This document shows positions 1 through 4,938 of a stretch of DNA of 6,245 bases, piece by piece. Numbering within the stretch: the first letter of the stretch is position 1; every line of letters begins with the position of its first letter. The notes under the pieces were generated by a model. The model was not told the DNA's origin. It did not search any database and saw only the letters and a list, made by a program, of their open reading frames with translations. Source of the DNA: Gemmatimonadaceae bacterium. Lineage in GTDB: Bacteria; Gemmatimonadota; Gemmatimonadetes; Gemmatimonadales; Gemmatimonadaceae. The translations under genes were made by a program, and so were the position numbers. The DNA lies in assembly GCA_014379705.1 (NCBI GenBank), contig JACMLI010000724.1:1-6245 (forward strand). The letters run 5' to 3'.

Positions 1-910
1 CCATCTCGACCAGCAGCTGATTCAGCGTCTGCTCCCGCTCATCGTGCCCGCCGCCGAGACCGGCACCGCGATGGCGGCCGACGGCATCGATCTCGTTGAT
101 GAAGATGATGCAGGGCGCATGCGCCTTGCCCTGTTCGAAAAGGTCGCGCACGCGTGAGGCGCCCACGCCCACGAACATCTCGACGAAGTCGGAACCCGAC
201 ATCGAGAAGAAGGGACGACCCGCCTCACCGGCAACGGCCTTGGCGAGGAGCGTCTTGCCCGTGCCCGGCGGCCCAACGAGCAGCGCGCCCTTGGGCAGGC
301 GTCCGCCGAGCTTCGTGAACTTCTGCGGGTCGCGCAGGAACTCGATGATCTCCTGCAGCTCGACCTTGGCCTCGTCGCAGCCGGCCACGTCGGCGAACGT
401 CACCTTGGGCGTGTCCCCCGTGAGGAGCTTCGCCTTGGACTTGCCGAACGAGAACGCCTTGGCCCCGCCCGCCTGGATCTGGCGGAAGAGGAAGATCCAG
501 AGGCCGATGAAGATGACGTAGGGCAGGATCGTGATCATGATGGTCGCGACCGACGTCCGCTCTTCCTGCGCTCCGACCTGCACTTTCTTGTCGAGGAGGG
601 CCTTCACCTCGTCCTCCGAATCCCGCATCGGAAGCTTGGTGGTGAATCGGGAGACCTGACGGCCGGCGACGCTGATCTTCTGGCGCAGCTCGCCCGTGAC
701 CTCCTTCCCACCCTGCACGGTGGCCTTGACGATGTTGTCCTTCTCGAGTTCGGCGCGGTACTGCCAGTACTCGATGGTCACGGCTTGCTCGCCGCGCGCG
801 CCCGAGAACTGGATGATCGCCACCGGGATCAGGATCACGAGGATCCAGAACGACAGTCCCTTGGACAGTCGACCCCAGCTGAACTGCTTTTTCGGAGGAA
901 TGGGTGCCAT
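1..910 (-). CDS. ftsH: ATP-dependent zinc metalloprotease FtsH (N-terminal 303 codons; 3' end outside window)
   Basis: FtsH is a membrane-anchored AAA+ protease that extracts and degrades misfolded membrane proteins and some cytosolic regulators. The visible 303 residues show a first membrane segment at about 19-35, a periplasmic part, and a second membrane segment at about 121-145. The AAA domain begins near 170 (VTFADVAG), with Walker A GPPGTGKT (213-220, K219), the pore loop MFVG (F246) and the Walker B region at 268-274. The Walker B reads IIFINEID, with Asn272 where the family normally has Asp; the catalytic Glu273 is kept. The second region of homology, arginine fingers and HExxH zinc site lie beyond the left edge. 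The ATG at 910 gives a normal FtsH N-terminus (MAPIPPKKQF) and no other start fits, although no Shine-Dalgarno sequence is visible. It lies 16 bp after hpt, so it is probably co-transcribed with tilS and hpt. Family identity is certain; whether the Walker B change is real is open. Confidence 0.97.
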   Translation of the reverse strand, partial: MAPIPPKKQFSWGRLSKGLSFWILVILIPVAIIQFSGARGEQAVTIEYWQYRAELEKDNIVKATVQGGKEVTGELRQKISVAGRQVSRFTTKLPMRDSEDEVKALLDKKVQVGAQEERTSVATIMITILPYVIFIGLWIFLFRQIQAGGAKAFSFGKSKAKLLTGDTPKVTFADVAGCDEAKVELQEIIEFLRDPQKFTKLGGRLPKGALLVGPPGTGKTLLAKAVAGEAGRPFFSMSGSDFVEMFVGVGASRVRDLFEQGKAHAPCIIFINEIDAVGRHRGAGLGGGHDEREQTLNQLLVEM

Positions 911-926
911 GTGACGCGTTGAAAGG

Positions 927-1478
927 CTACTGCAAACTCGCTACGTACGGTAAGTGCCGGAAGTTTTCAGCGTGGTCCAATCCATACCCCACCAGAAACT
1001 CGTTGGGTGCATTGAACCCCACGAACTTCGGCGGATGCGGCAGGAAGGTCGAGACGTGCTTGTCGAGCAGGGCACACACCTCAATCGACTTCGGCTGCCG
1101 TTCCTGCAAGACATCGATCACCCGGCTCAGGGTTCGTCCGGAATCCACGATGTCCTCCACCAACAGAATGTGCTTACCCTCCAAGGTTGTTTCCGGATCG
1201 TACACCAGCCGCACAAGGCCGCTGGAGACGACGTCGCTACCGTAAGAGGATACCACCAGAAAGTCGACCTGAAGCGGGCGCATGACGCTTCGGACCAGGT
1301 CGCTGACGAAGATGAAGCTGCCTTTCAGCAATCCAAGGACGAGGAGCTCTCCGTCGGGATACGAGTCAGTAATGGCCTGCCCGAGTTCCCGAACTCGCTC
1401 CTGAATCTCTTCCTCGGAGATCGCGATCCGCTTGACCTGTCGACCGAGCAGTCGCGGATCAGCCAGTGGGACGTTCAC
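927..1478 (-). CDS. hpt: Hypoxanthine phosphoribosyltransferase
   Basis: This cytosolic purine-salvage enzyme joins hypoxanthine (often also guanine) to PRPP, giving IMP or GMP. The 183-aa length is normal for bacterial Hpt. Visible landmarks are LLKGSFIF (50-57), the PRPP-binding motif LVEDIVDSGRTL (106-117, with the acidic E108/D109 pair), and the C-terminal base-binding region with VGF (153-155) and FLVGYGLDHAENFRHLPY (161-178). The start is GTG at 1478, inside the last 20 bp of tilS in another frame. No clear Shine-Dalgarno sequence precedes it, so translation is probably coupled to tilS termination. The TAG stop at 927-929 leaves only 16 bp before ftsH. The tilS-hpt-ftsH order is a classic conserved cluster, known for example from Bacillus subtilis. 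The alternative, a related xanthine or guanine PRTase, is less likely given the base-binding region and the context. Confidence 0.96.
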   Translation of the reverse strand: MNVPLADPRLLGRQVKRIAISEEEIQERVRELGQAITDSYPDGELLVLGLLKGSFIFVSDLVRSVMRPLQVDFLVVSSYGSDVVSSGLVRLVYDPETTLEGKHILLVEDIVDSGRTLSRVIDVLQERQPKSIEVCALLDKHVSTFLPHPPKFVGFNAPNEFLVGYGLDHAENFRHLPYVASLQ

Positions 1479-2784
1479 AGACCAATCGGCGGACCGGCCT
1501 TCCGGACCGGGCGGCTGCCGCGAAGTCGCGACGTACTCCTGGGACCCAGATAATCTCGCCGTCCGCCACCACTACGGGCCACCCCCTGCGGGTCGGACCG
1601 GGGATTCCGACGTCGGCGAGGAAGCGCGCCACGCGCCTCGCCAGGCGATCCGGACCTCCCTGCAGGCGGTCGCCGGGCGTCCATTCACGCACGAGCAGGG
1701 CCGCATCGGCCGGCACCCACGTCTCCCAGGGCTGCGGTTCACCTTCGACATCCGGACCACGCTCTTCGTTGCCAAGCCGGAACACCCACGCCCCGAAGTT
1801 GGTCGACGACGGTCCCGTGAGCGCCACGGCGCTGCAGGAGTGACGAACAAGCGGCTGCAGCACGACCGCGTCCCGCGTGCGCATGGCTTCGATGCCACCA
1901 GACACCTGCAGTCGATAGCCGGTCTGCGTCTGCTCGTTCATGTCCGCGAGGCCGCTGATGCCGCGCTTGTCGAGTACGATGCCGTTGCGGTGAAGGATCG
2001 ATTGCCAGGCGAGCGCGCGCTCCTGGCGGCCGAGCTGAACCAGCAGGCTTCCATCGACCGTCAGGGTACGCCCGCTGCGCGACTGCTCCCACCGCATCGT
2101 GATACGATCCACCGTGCGGCGGATCTCGGCGGCGTGCTCCCCGATTTGCTGGAACTCGGCGAGAAGGCTCGGATCCACCGCCCGCATGGCTGGCAGCAGG
2201 TCGTGCCTGACGCGGTTGCGGAAGAAGCGGGGGTCCTCGTTCGTCGGATCTTCGATCCACTCGATGCCGCGCTCCGTCGCCAGCTGCGCCAGGTCGCGAC
2301 GTGACACGCGCACGAGCGGGCGCTCGATCCCCGGCGAGGGCGCGAGGAGGCCCGCGAGTCCGCGCGCCCCACTCCCGCGCAGGATGCGCATCACGACCGT
2401 CTCGAGCTGGTCGTCGGCCGTGTGGGCGGTGACGATCACGGCGTCCTGGATCGACGCCCGCTCACGGAGGAACTTCCACCGTGCCTCGCGCCACGCGGCC
2501 TCGGTAGGCTCGAGCCCTGTTGCCTTCCCCACGTGGACGCGTAGTCCGGCTGCCGTGGCGTGCTCGCTGACGAAGGCCGCCGCCCGACTCGCATGCTCCC
2601 CCGACCCGTGGTCGAAGGTCGCGACGGAGACGTTGCACTTCTTCGGCGGAATTCGCTCGGCCGCGAGCTTCAGGAGACACATGGAGTCCAGTCCCCCCGA
2701 CACGGCGAGGAGGACTCGCTCGTGTTTCCCCAGCAGGCGTTCGATGGGGTGGAACGGATCGGTGCTGGCCACTGTGTCAATCAC
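1459..2784 (-). CDS. tilS: tRNA(Ile)-lysidine synthetase TilS
   Basis: TilS uses ATP and lysine to convert C34 of the tRNA-Ile CAU anticodon to lysidine, switching both its charging and its decoding from Met to Ile. The 441-aa protein has the N-terminal PP-loop ATPase domain with SGGLDS (29-34), the family motif HTADDQLET (121-129) followed by RGSGARGL, and EDPTNED (178-184) with RNRVRHDLLP (189-198). A middle substrate-binding region follows. The C-terminal TilS domain is at about 355-435, with GDR (371-373), RFLADVGIP and WPVVV...IIWVPGVRRD. The likely start is GTG at 2784; an in-frame TAG at 2794-2796 (read on the minus strand) limits any extension, and a second GTG at 2772 is possible. 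No good Shine-Dalgarno sequence is visible, and inverted repeats abut the start. The 3' end overlaps hpt by 20 bp. It is the first gene of the minus-strand cluster. Confidence 0.96.
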   Translation of the reverse strand: MIDTVASTDPFHPIERLLGKHERVLLAVSGGLDSMCLLKLAAERIPPKKCNVSVATFDHGSGEHASRAAAFVSEHATAAGLRVHVGKATGLEPTEAAWREARWKFLRERASIQDAVIVTAHTADDQLETVVMRILRGSGARGLAGLLAPSPGIERPLVRVSRRDLAQLATERGIEWIEDPTNEDPRFFRNRVRHDLLPAMRAVDPSLLAEFQQIGEHAAEIRRTVDRITMRWEQSRSGRTLTVDGSLLVQLGRQERALAWQSILHRNGIVLDKRGISGLADMNEQTQTGYRLQVSGGIEAMRTRDAVVLQPLVRHSCSAVALTGPSSTNFGAWVFRLGNEERGPDVEGEPQPWETWVPADAALLVREWTPGDRLQGGPDRLARRVARFLADVGIPGPTRRGWPVVVADGEIIWVPGVRRDFAAAARSGRPVRRLVCERPTG

Positions 2785-2816
2785 CCGATGAATCTATCGG
2801 GTTGCATTCGCCCGAT
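2784..2816 (-). promoter_or_regulatory. Alternating inverted repeats at the tilS start (possible operator or mRNA switch)
   Basis: On the plus strand, CCCGAT occurs at 2784-2789, its reverse complement ATCGGG at 2796-2801, and CCCGAT again at 2811-2816. In the tilS transcript the middle segment could pair with either flanking segment, giving two mutually exclusive 6-bp hairpins with loops of 6 and 9 nt. The start-proximal hairpin would include the first base of the GTG start codon. This is seen directly; any regulatory role (RNA switch or protein operator) is inference, and short repeats can arise by chance. Confidence 0.35.
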
Positions 2817-2902
2817 GCGGGATTCACGAAAACCCAAGCCTACCACGTGCGCTGGATCGTCCCTATTTTGCTGGTGGAACTCACCCCCTACCGAGGCTGC
2901 AC
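2785..2902. other. Divergent intergenic region between tilS and the small membrane-protein gene
   Basis: About 118 bp separate the two divergent genes, so promoters for both directions should lie here. It is more AT-rich than the coding sequence. I see a lone -10-like TATTTT on the plus strand at 2864-2869 without a convincing -35, and nothing clear for the minus direction. Repeats occupy the tilS-proximal end and are listed separately. Confidence 0.5.
2893..2896 (+). promoter_or_regulatory. Ribosome binding site (GAGG) for the 59-aa protein
   Basis: GAGG lies six bases before the GTG at 2903. There is no other usable start upstream in this frame, so this site supports the chosen start. Confidence 0.55.
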
Positions 2903-3082
2903 GTGGAGACACACGGACCGTTGGGTACGCTCTGGGCCGGGCTTGGACTCGGCGCGTTCTTCCTCGCGCTGACCTGGGTCAACCTTCTGCTGGGCCACTT
3001 CCTCACGCCGCTCTTCCTCATTCCGCTGACCTGGCTCCAGGACGCGGTCGCGGAGCGCAAGCAGAAGAAAGCGCCGAACTGA
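2903..3082 (+). CDS. Small hydrophobic membrane protein, 59 aa, unknown function
   Basis: I do not recognise this family. The frame runs from GTG at 2903 (GAGG six bases upstream) to TGA at 3080-3082 and encodes 59 residues. Residues 7-45 are almost entirely hydrophobic or aromatic, enough for one long or two short membrane segments, with a possible turn around GHFLTP (31-36). The tail is charged and basic (AERKQKKAPN, 50-59), which by the positive-inside rule would place the C-terminus in the cytoplasm. No signal-peptidase or lipobox motif is visible. Third codon positions are mostly G or C, as in the neighbours. It is the first plus-strand gene, divergent from tilS and 96 bp before lemA, with a strong hairpin between. 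A role alongside LemA and the M48 protease is guesswork. The main alternative is that the reading frame is fortuitous, but hydrophobic content, codon use and the ribosome binding site all argue for a real gene. Confidence 0.7.
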   Translation: METHGPLGTLWAGLGLGAFFLALTWVNLLLGHFLTPLFLIPLTWLQDAVAERKQKKAPN

Positions 3083-3112
3083 CACTCGTCGGGCGAGATC
3101 GCGTAGTGTGTG

Positions 3113-3144
3113 CGTGGGACGCGGGCCTTGGCCCCCGTCCCACG
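3113..3144 (+). terminator. Strong hairpin between the small membrane gene and lemA
   Basis: The arms at 3113-3127 and 3130-3144 are complementary over 15 positions with a single C-C mismatch, separated by TT, so the tip would open to a small loop. It starts 30 bp after the 59-aa gene's stop and ends 34 bp before the lemA ATG. No real T-tract follows (AGTCGTTTCC), so it could be a Rho-assisted terminator, a 3'-end stabiliser or a leader hairpin for lemA rather than a textbook intrinsic terminator. Confidence 0.5.
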
Positions 3145-3168
3145 AGTCGTTTCCGGGGTCCCTCTTTC

Positions 3169-3172
3169 GGAG
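3169..3172 (+). promoter_or_regulatory. Ribosome binding site (GGAG) for lemA
   Basis: GGAG sits six bases before the ATG at 3179. It decides that start over the in-frame GTG at 3110, which would have to translate through the 3113-3144 hairpin. Confidence 0.7.
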
Positions 3173-3178
3173 CCTGCC

Positions 3179-3739
3179 ATGATCGTGATCCTGCTGGTCG
3201 TCGTCATCGTCCTCGCGCTCTGGTTCGTCGGCGCGTACAACGGCCTGGTCGCGCTGAAGAACCAGGTGGTGAACGGCTGGAAGCAGATCGACGTGCAGCT
3301 CAAGCGTCGCCATGACCTCATCCCCAACCTCATCTCGACGGTGAAGGGGGCGATGAACTTCGAGCGCGAGACCCTCGAAGCGGTGGTCGCGGCCCGTAAC
3401 AAGGCGATCCAGGTCGAGTCCTCCGGGGCCGGCGTGAAGGAAACGGCCGCCGTCGAGTCGCAGCTCACGGGGGCGCTCACGCGTCTCCTCGCGGTGGTCG
3501 AGGCGTACCCCGACCTCAAGGCGACGGGCAACATCGCGCAGCTCCAGGAGGAGCTCACGAGCACGGAGAACAAGATCGCGTTCGCGCGACAGCACTACAA
3601 CGACGTCGCGACGACGGACAACACGAAGCAGCGCCAGATCCCGACCATGTTCATCGCGGGGCTTGCCGGCGCGTCGCCCGCAGAGCTGTGGGAAATCGAG
3701 GACGCGGCGGAGCGCGCCGTGCCGAAGGTGGAGTTGTAG
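3179..3739 (+). CDS. lemA: LemA family protein
   Basis: LemA proteins are small envelope proteins anchored by one N-terminal membrane segment with a helical-bundle domain behind it; their biochemical role is poorly defined. The 186-aa length is typical. Residues 2-20 form the membrane anchor, followed by the family signature: YNGLVALKNQVVNGWKQIDV (about 20-39), then KRRHDLIPNLISTVKGAMNFE. Further on come the ENKIAFARQHYND stretch and the usual C-terminal ending (AVPKVEL). The ATG at 3179 has GGAG six bases upstream and gives an immediate membrane anchor, so it is preferred. The next gene, 86 bp downstream, is an M48 metalloprotease. LemA genes next to M48/HtpX-type protease genes are a recurrent pairing in bacteria, so joint work in envelope protein turnover is a reasonable inference. 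Transcription may start near the upstream hairpin; I see no convincing promoter. Confidence 0.95.
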   Translation: MIVILLVVVIVLALWFVGAYNGLVALKNQVVNGWKQIDVQLKRRHDLIPNLISTVKGAMNFERETLEAVVAARNKAIQVESSGAGVKETAAVESQLTGALTRLLAVVEAYPDLKATGNIAQLQEELTSTENKIAFARQHYNDVATTDNTKQRQIPTMFIAGLAGASPAELWEIEDAAERAVPKVEL

Positions 3740-3747
3740 GCGACATC

Positions 3748-3773
3748 GTCGCTCCCGCGAAGGCCGGGGACCC
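3748..3773. repeat. Possible degenerate REP-like palindrome
   Basis: The lemA-M48 gap holds GCTCCCGCGAAGGCCGGGGA (3751-3770). This resembles the interspersed palindromes of the type CCCGCGAAGGCGGG found between genes in many high-GC genomes, with one base changed in the right arm. It starts about 10 bp after the lemA stop, where such elements usually sit. Only one copy is visible here, so its repeat status is inferred from resemblance. Confidence 0.3.
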
Positions 3774-3825
3774 GTGTCGTTGTCCTGACTCGTCGAGGCA
3801 TACTCTGCGAGCTCCCTATCCGGCG

Positions 3826-4833
3826 ATGGCCGCTCCTACCGACCTCTTTTCCCAACAAGCCCGCAACCGCTCACGATCCCGCTGGGTCGTGGTGCCGTTC
3901 ATCGCCTTCTTCGCCTGGCTCGGCTTCGGCGGGGACTGGATCGCATGGCAGTACACGCGGTACGCGCCGGCCGGCGAGTACCACCACGCCGTGCCGTGGC
4001 TCGGCATCGTCCTCACCCTGCTCGGCGCGGGGATGGCGACGTACGCGTGGAAGACCGGCCCGCAGCGCGTGCTCTGGTCGACGAGCGCGAGAGAGATCAC
4101 CACGCCGGAGACCCCTGAGGAGCGCACGTTCGTGAACGTGGTGGAGGAGATGGCCGTGGCCAGCGGCGTGCCGCGGCCGCGCACGTGGATCGTGCCTGAC
4201 GCGGACCCCAATGCCTTCGCGACCGGCCGCGACGAGCAGACGGCGCACATCGCCGTGACGCAGGGACTCCTCGAGACGCTCAACCGCGACGAACTGCAGG
4301 CCGTGATCGGGCACGAGATGGGTCACGTGCGCAACCTCGACGTGCGCCTGATGACCCTCCTCGCCGCGCTCGTCGGCGCGATCACGCTCCTCGGCGACGG
4401 CATGTGGCGCATGATGCGCGGGGGCGCCCGTCTCTCGGGGGGCGGGTCGTCAAATGGAGGCAAGAAGAAAGGGGGCAACCCCCTGCTCCTCGTGGCCCTC
4501 GTGCTCTGGATCATCAGCTGGCTCCTGGCCCCGATCATTATCCGCCTCCTCGCCATGTCCGTCTCGCGGGAACGCGAGTACCTCGCCGACGCGATGAGCG
4601 CGCAATTCACGCGCAACCCCCTCGCGCTGGCCTCCGCGTTAGGCAGGATCGAGGGCGCGGTGGGCCCGACGACGGCGATCAAGCGCGGGAGTGCGCACCT
4701 CTGCATCGCGGACCCGCTGGGACGGGATGCGCGCGCACTCGGGGGTTGGGGCGCGAGCCATCCCCCGATGGCGATCCGGATCGCGCGGCTCAAGGCCATG
4801 GCGCACGGGCGCGACGTCACAGTCGGCGGGTGA
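3826..4833 (+). CDS. M48 family (HtpX-like) membrane zinc metalloprotease
   Basis: This 335-aa integral membrane endopeptidase probably degrades damaged membrane proteins, as HtpX does alongside FtsH. Two membrane segments (about 20-42 and 56-75) precede the catalytic region with NAFATGRDEQ and GLLETLNRDELQAVIG. The zinc motif HEMGH is at 163-167, and the third ligand is expected to be E251 in SREREYLADAM (247-257). Two further membrane segments lie at about 175-192 and 219-243, with a Gly/Ser/Lys-rich linker (199-218) between them. The C-terminus has the family-typical SHPPMAIRIARLKAM. I chose the ATG at 3826 because it gives a normal N-terminus; the frame is open back to GTG 3688, but that part overlaps lemA and looks non-coding. 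No good Shine-Dalgarno sequence is visible. The gene is probably co-transcribed with lemA (86 bp gap). HtpX orthology versus another M48B branch cannot be settled here, so no symbol is given. Confidence 0.94.
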   Translation: MAAPTDLFSQQARNRSRSRWVVVPFIAFFAWLGFGGDWIAWQYTRYAPAGEYHHAVPWLGIVLTLLGAGMATYAWKTGPQRVLWSTSAREITTPETPEERTFVNVVEEMAVASGVPRPRTWIVPDADPNAFATGRDEQTAHIAVTQGLLETLNRDELQAVIGHEMGHVRNLDVRLMTLLAALVGAITLLGDGMWRMMRGGARLSGGGSSNGGKKKGGNPLLLVALVLWIISWLLAPIIIRLLAMSVSREREYLADAMSAQFTRNPLALASALGRIEGAVGPTTAIKRGSAHLCIADPLGRDARALGGWGASHPPMAIRIARLKAMAHGRDVTVGG

Positions 4834-4840
4834 TCCACGC

Positions 4841-4864
4841 CGAACGCGGTCATGGCCGCGTTCG
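4841..4864 (+). terminator. GC-rich hairpin after the M48 gene, probable terminator
   Basis: CGAACGCGG (4841-4849) and CCGCGTTCG (4856-4864) form a perfect 9-bp stem with the 6-nt loop TCATGG, starting 8 bp after the M48 stop codon. No T-tract follows (CTAGCTTGAGG), so termination efficiency is uncertain. Its place between the stop codon and a promoter-like sequence suggests it separates the lemA-M48 unit from the next gene. Confidence 0.55.
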
Positions 4865-4869
4865 CTAGC

Positions 4870-4899
4870 TTGAGGGGAGCGGGTCGCGCAGCGTATAGC
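4870..4899 (+). promoter_or_regulatory. Candidate sigma70-type promoter for the secreted metallopeptidase gene
   Basis: TTGAGG (4870-4875) and TATAGC (4894-4899) match the -35 and -10 consensus at 4 of 6 positions each, with an 18-bp spacer. Transcription would start near 4906, leaving a leader of about 33 nt before the ATG at 4939. The site lies directly after the upstream hairpin. It is a visual match only. Confidence 0.45.
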
Positions 4900-4938
4900 T
4901 CTCGTCAGGCGCCCGGTCTCCCTCCTGCCCCTTCGTTC

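Noticed and set aside
96..521. Plus-strand open frame of 141 codons opposite ftsH
   Set aside because: It is antisense to the conserved AAA domain of FtsH and has no domain signature.
954..2791. Long plus-strand open frames antisense to hpt and tilS (for example 1432-2304 and 2099-2791)
   Set aside because: They lack recognisable domains, are rich in Arg/Pro/Ala/Ser as expected for shadow frames in high-GC DNA, and lie over minus-strand genes with clear family motifs.
2844..2905. Two copies of the palindrome CACGTG (2844-2849 and 2900-2905) in the divergent region
   Set aside because: A six-base palindrome repeated twice in GC-rich DNA is expected fairly often, and one copy overlaps the start codon of the 59-aa gene.
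3079..3109. Promoter-like CTGACA (3079-3084) and TAGTGT (3104-3109) before lemA
   Set aside because: The spacing of 19 bp is long, the -10 match is poor, and the -35 overlaps the stop codon of the 59-aa gene; too weak to call.
3110..3178. Upstream GTG start for lemA at 3110
   Set aside because: It would translate through the 3113-3144 hairpin and bury the membrane anchor; ATG 3179 has a GGAG at ideal spacing.
2881..3595. Two minus-strand open frames of 230-235 codons
   Set aside because: They lie antisense to the 59-aa gene and lemA, have low-complexity Arg/Asp/Glu-rich or Ser/Thr-rich content, and show no family motif; lemA is unmistakable on the other strand.
3780..3806. Promoter-like TTGTCC and TACTCT before the M48 gene
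   Set aside because: The 15-bp spacer is too short and the matches are weak; co-transcription with lemA is simpler.
3688..3825. Upstream GTG start for the M48 protease
   Set aside because: The extra 46 residues overlap the lemA 3' end and the palindrome region, and do not look like an M48 N-terminus.
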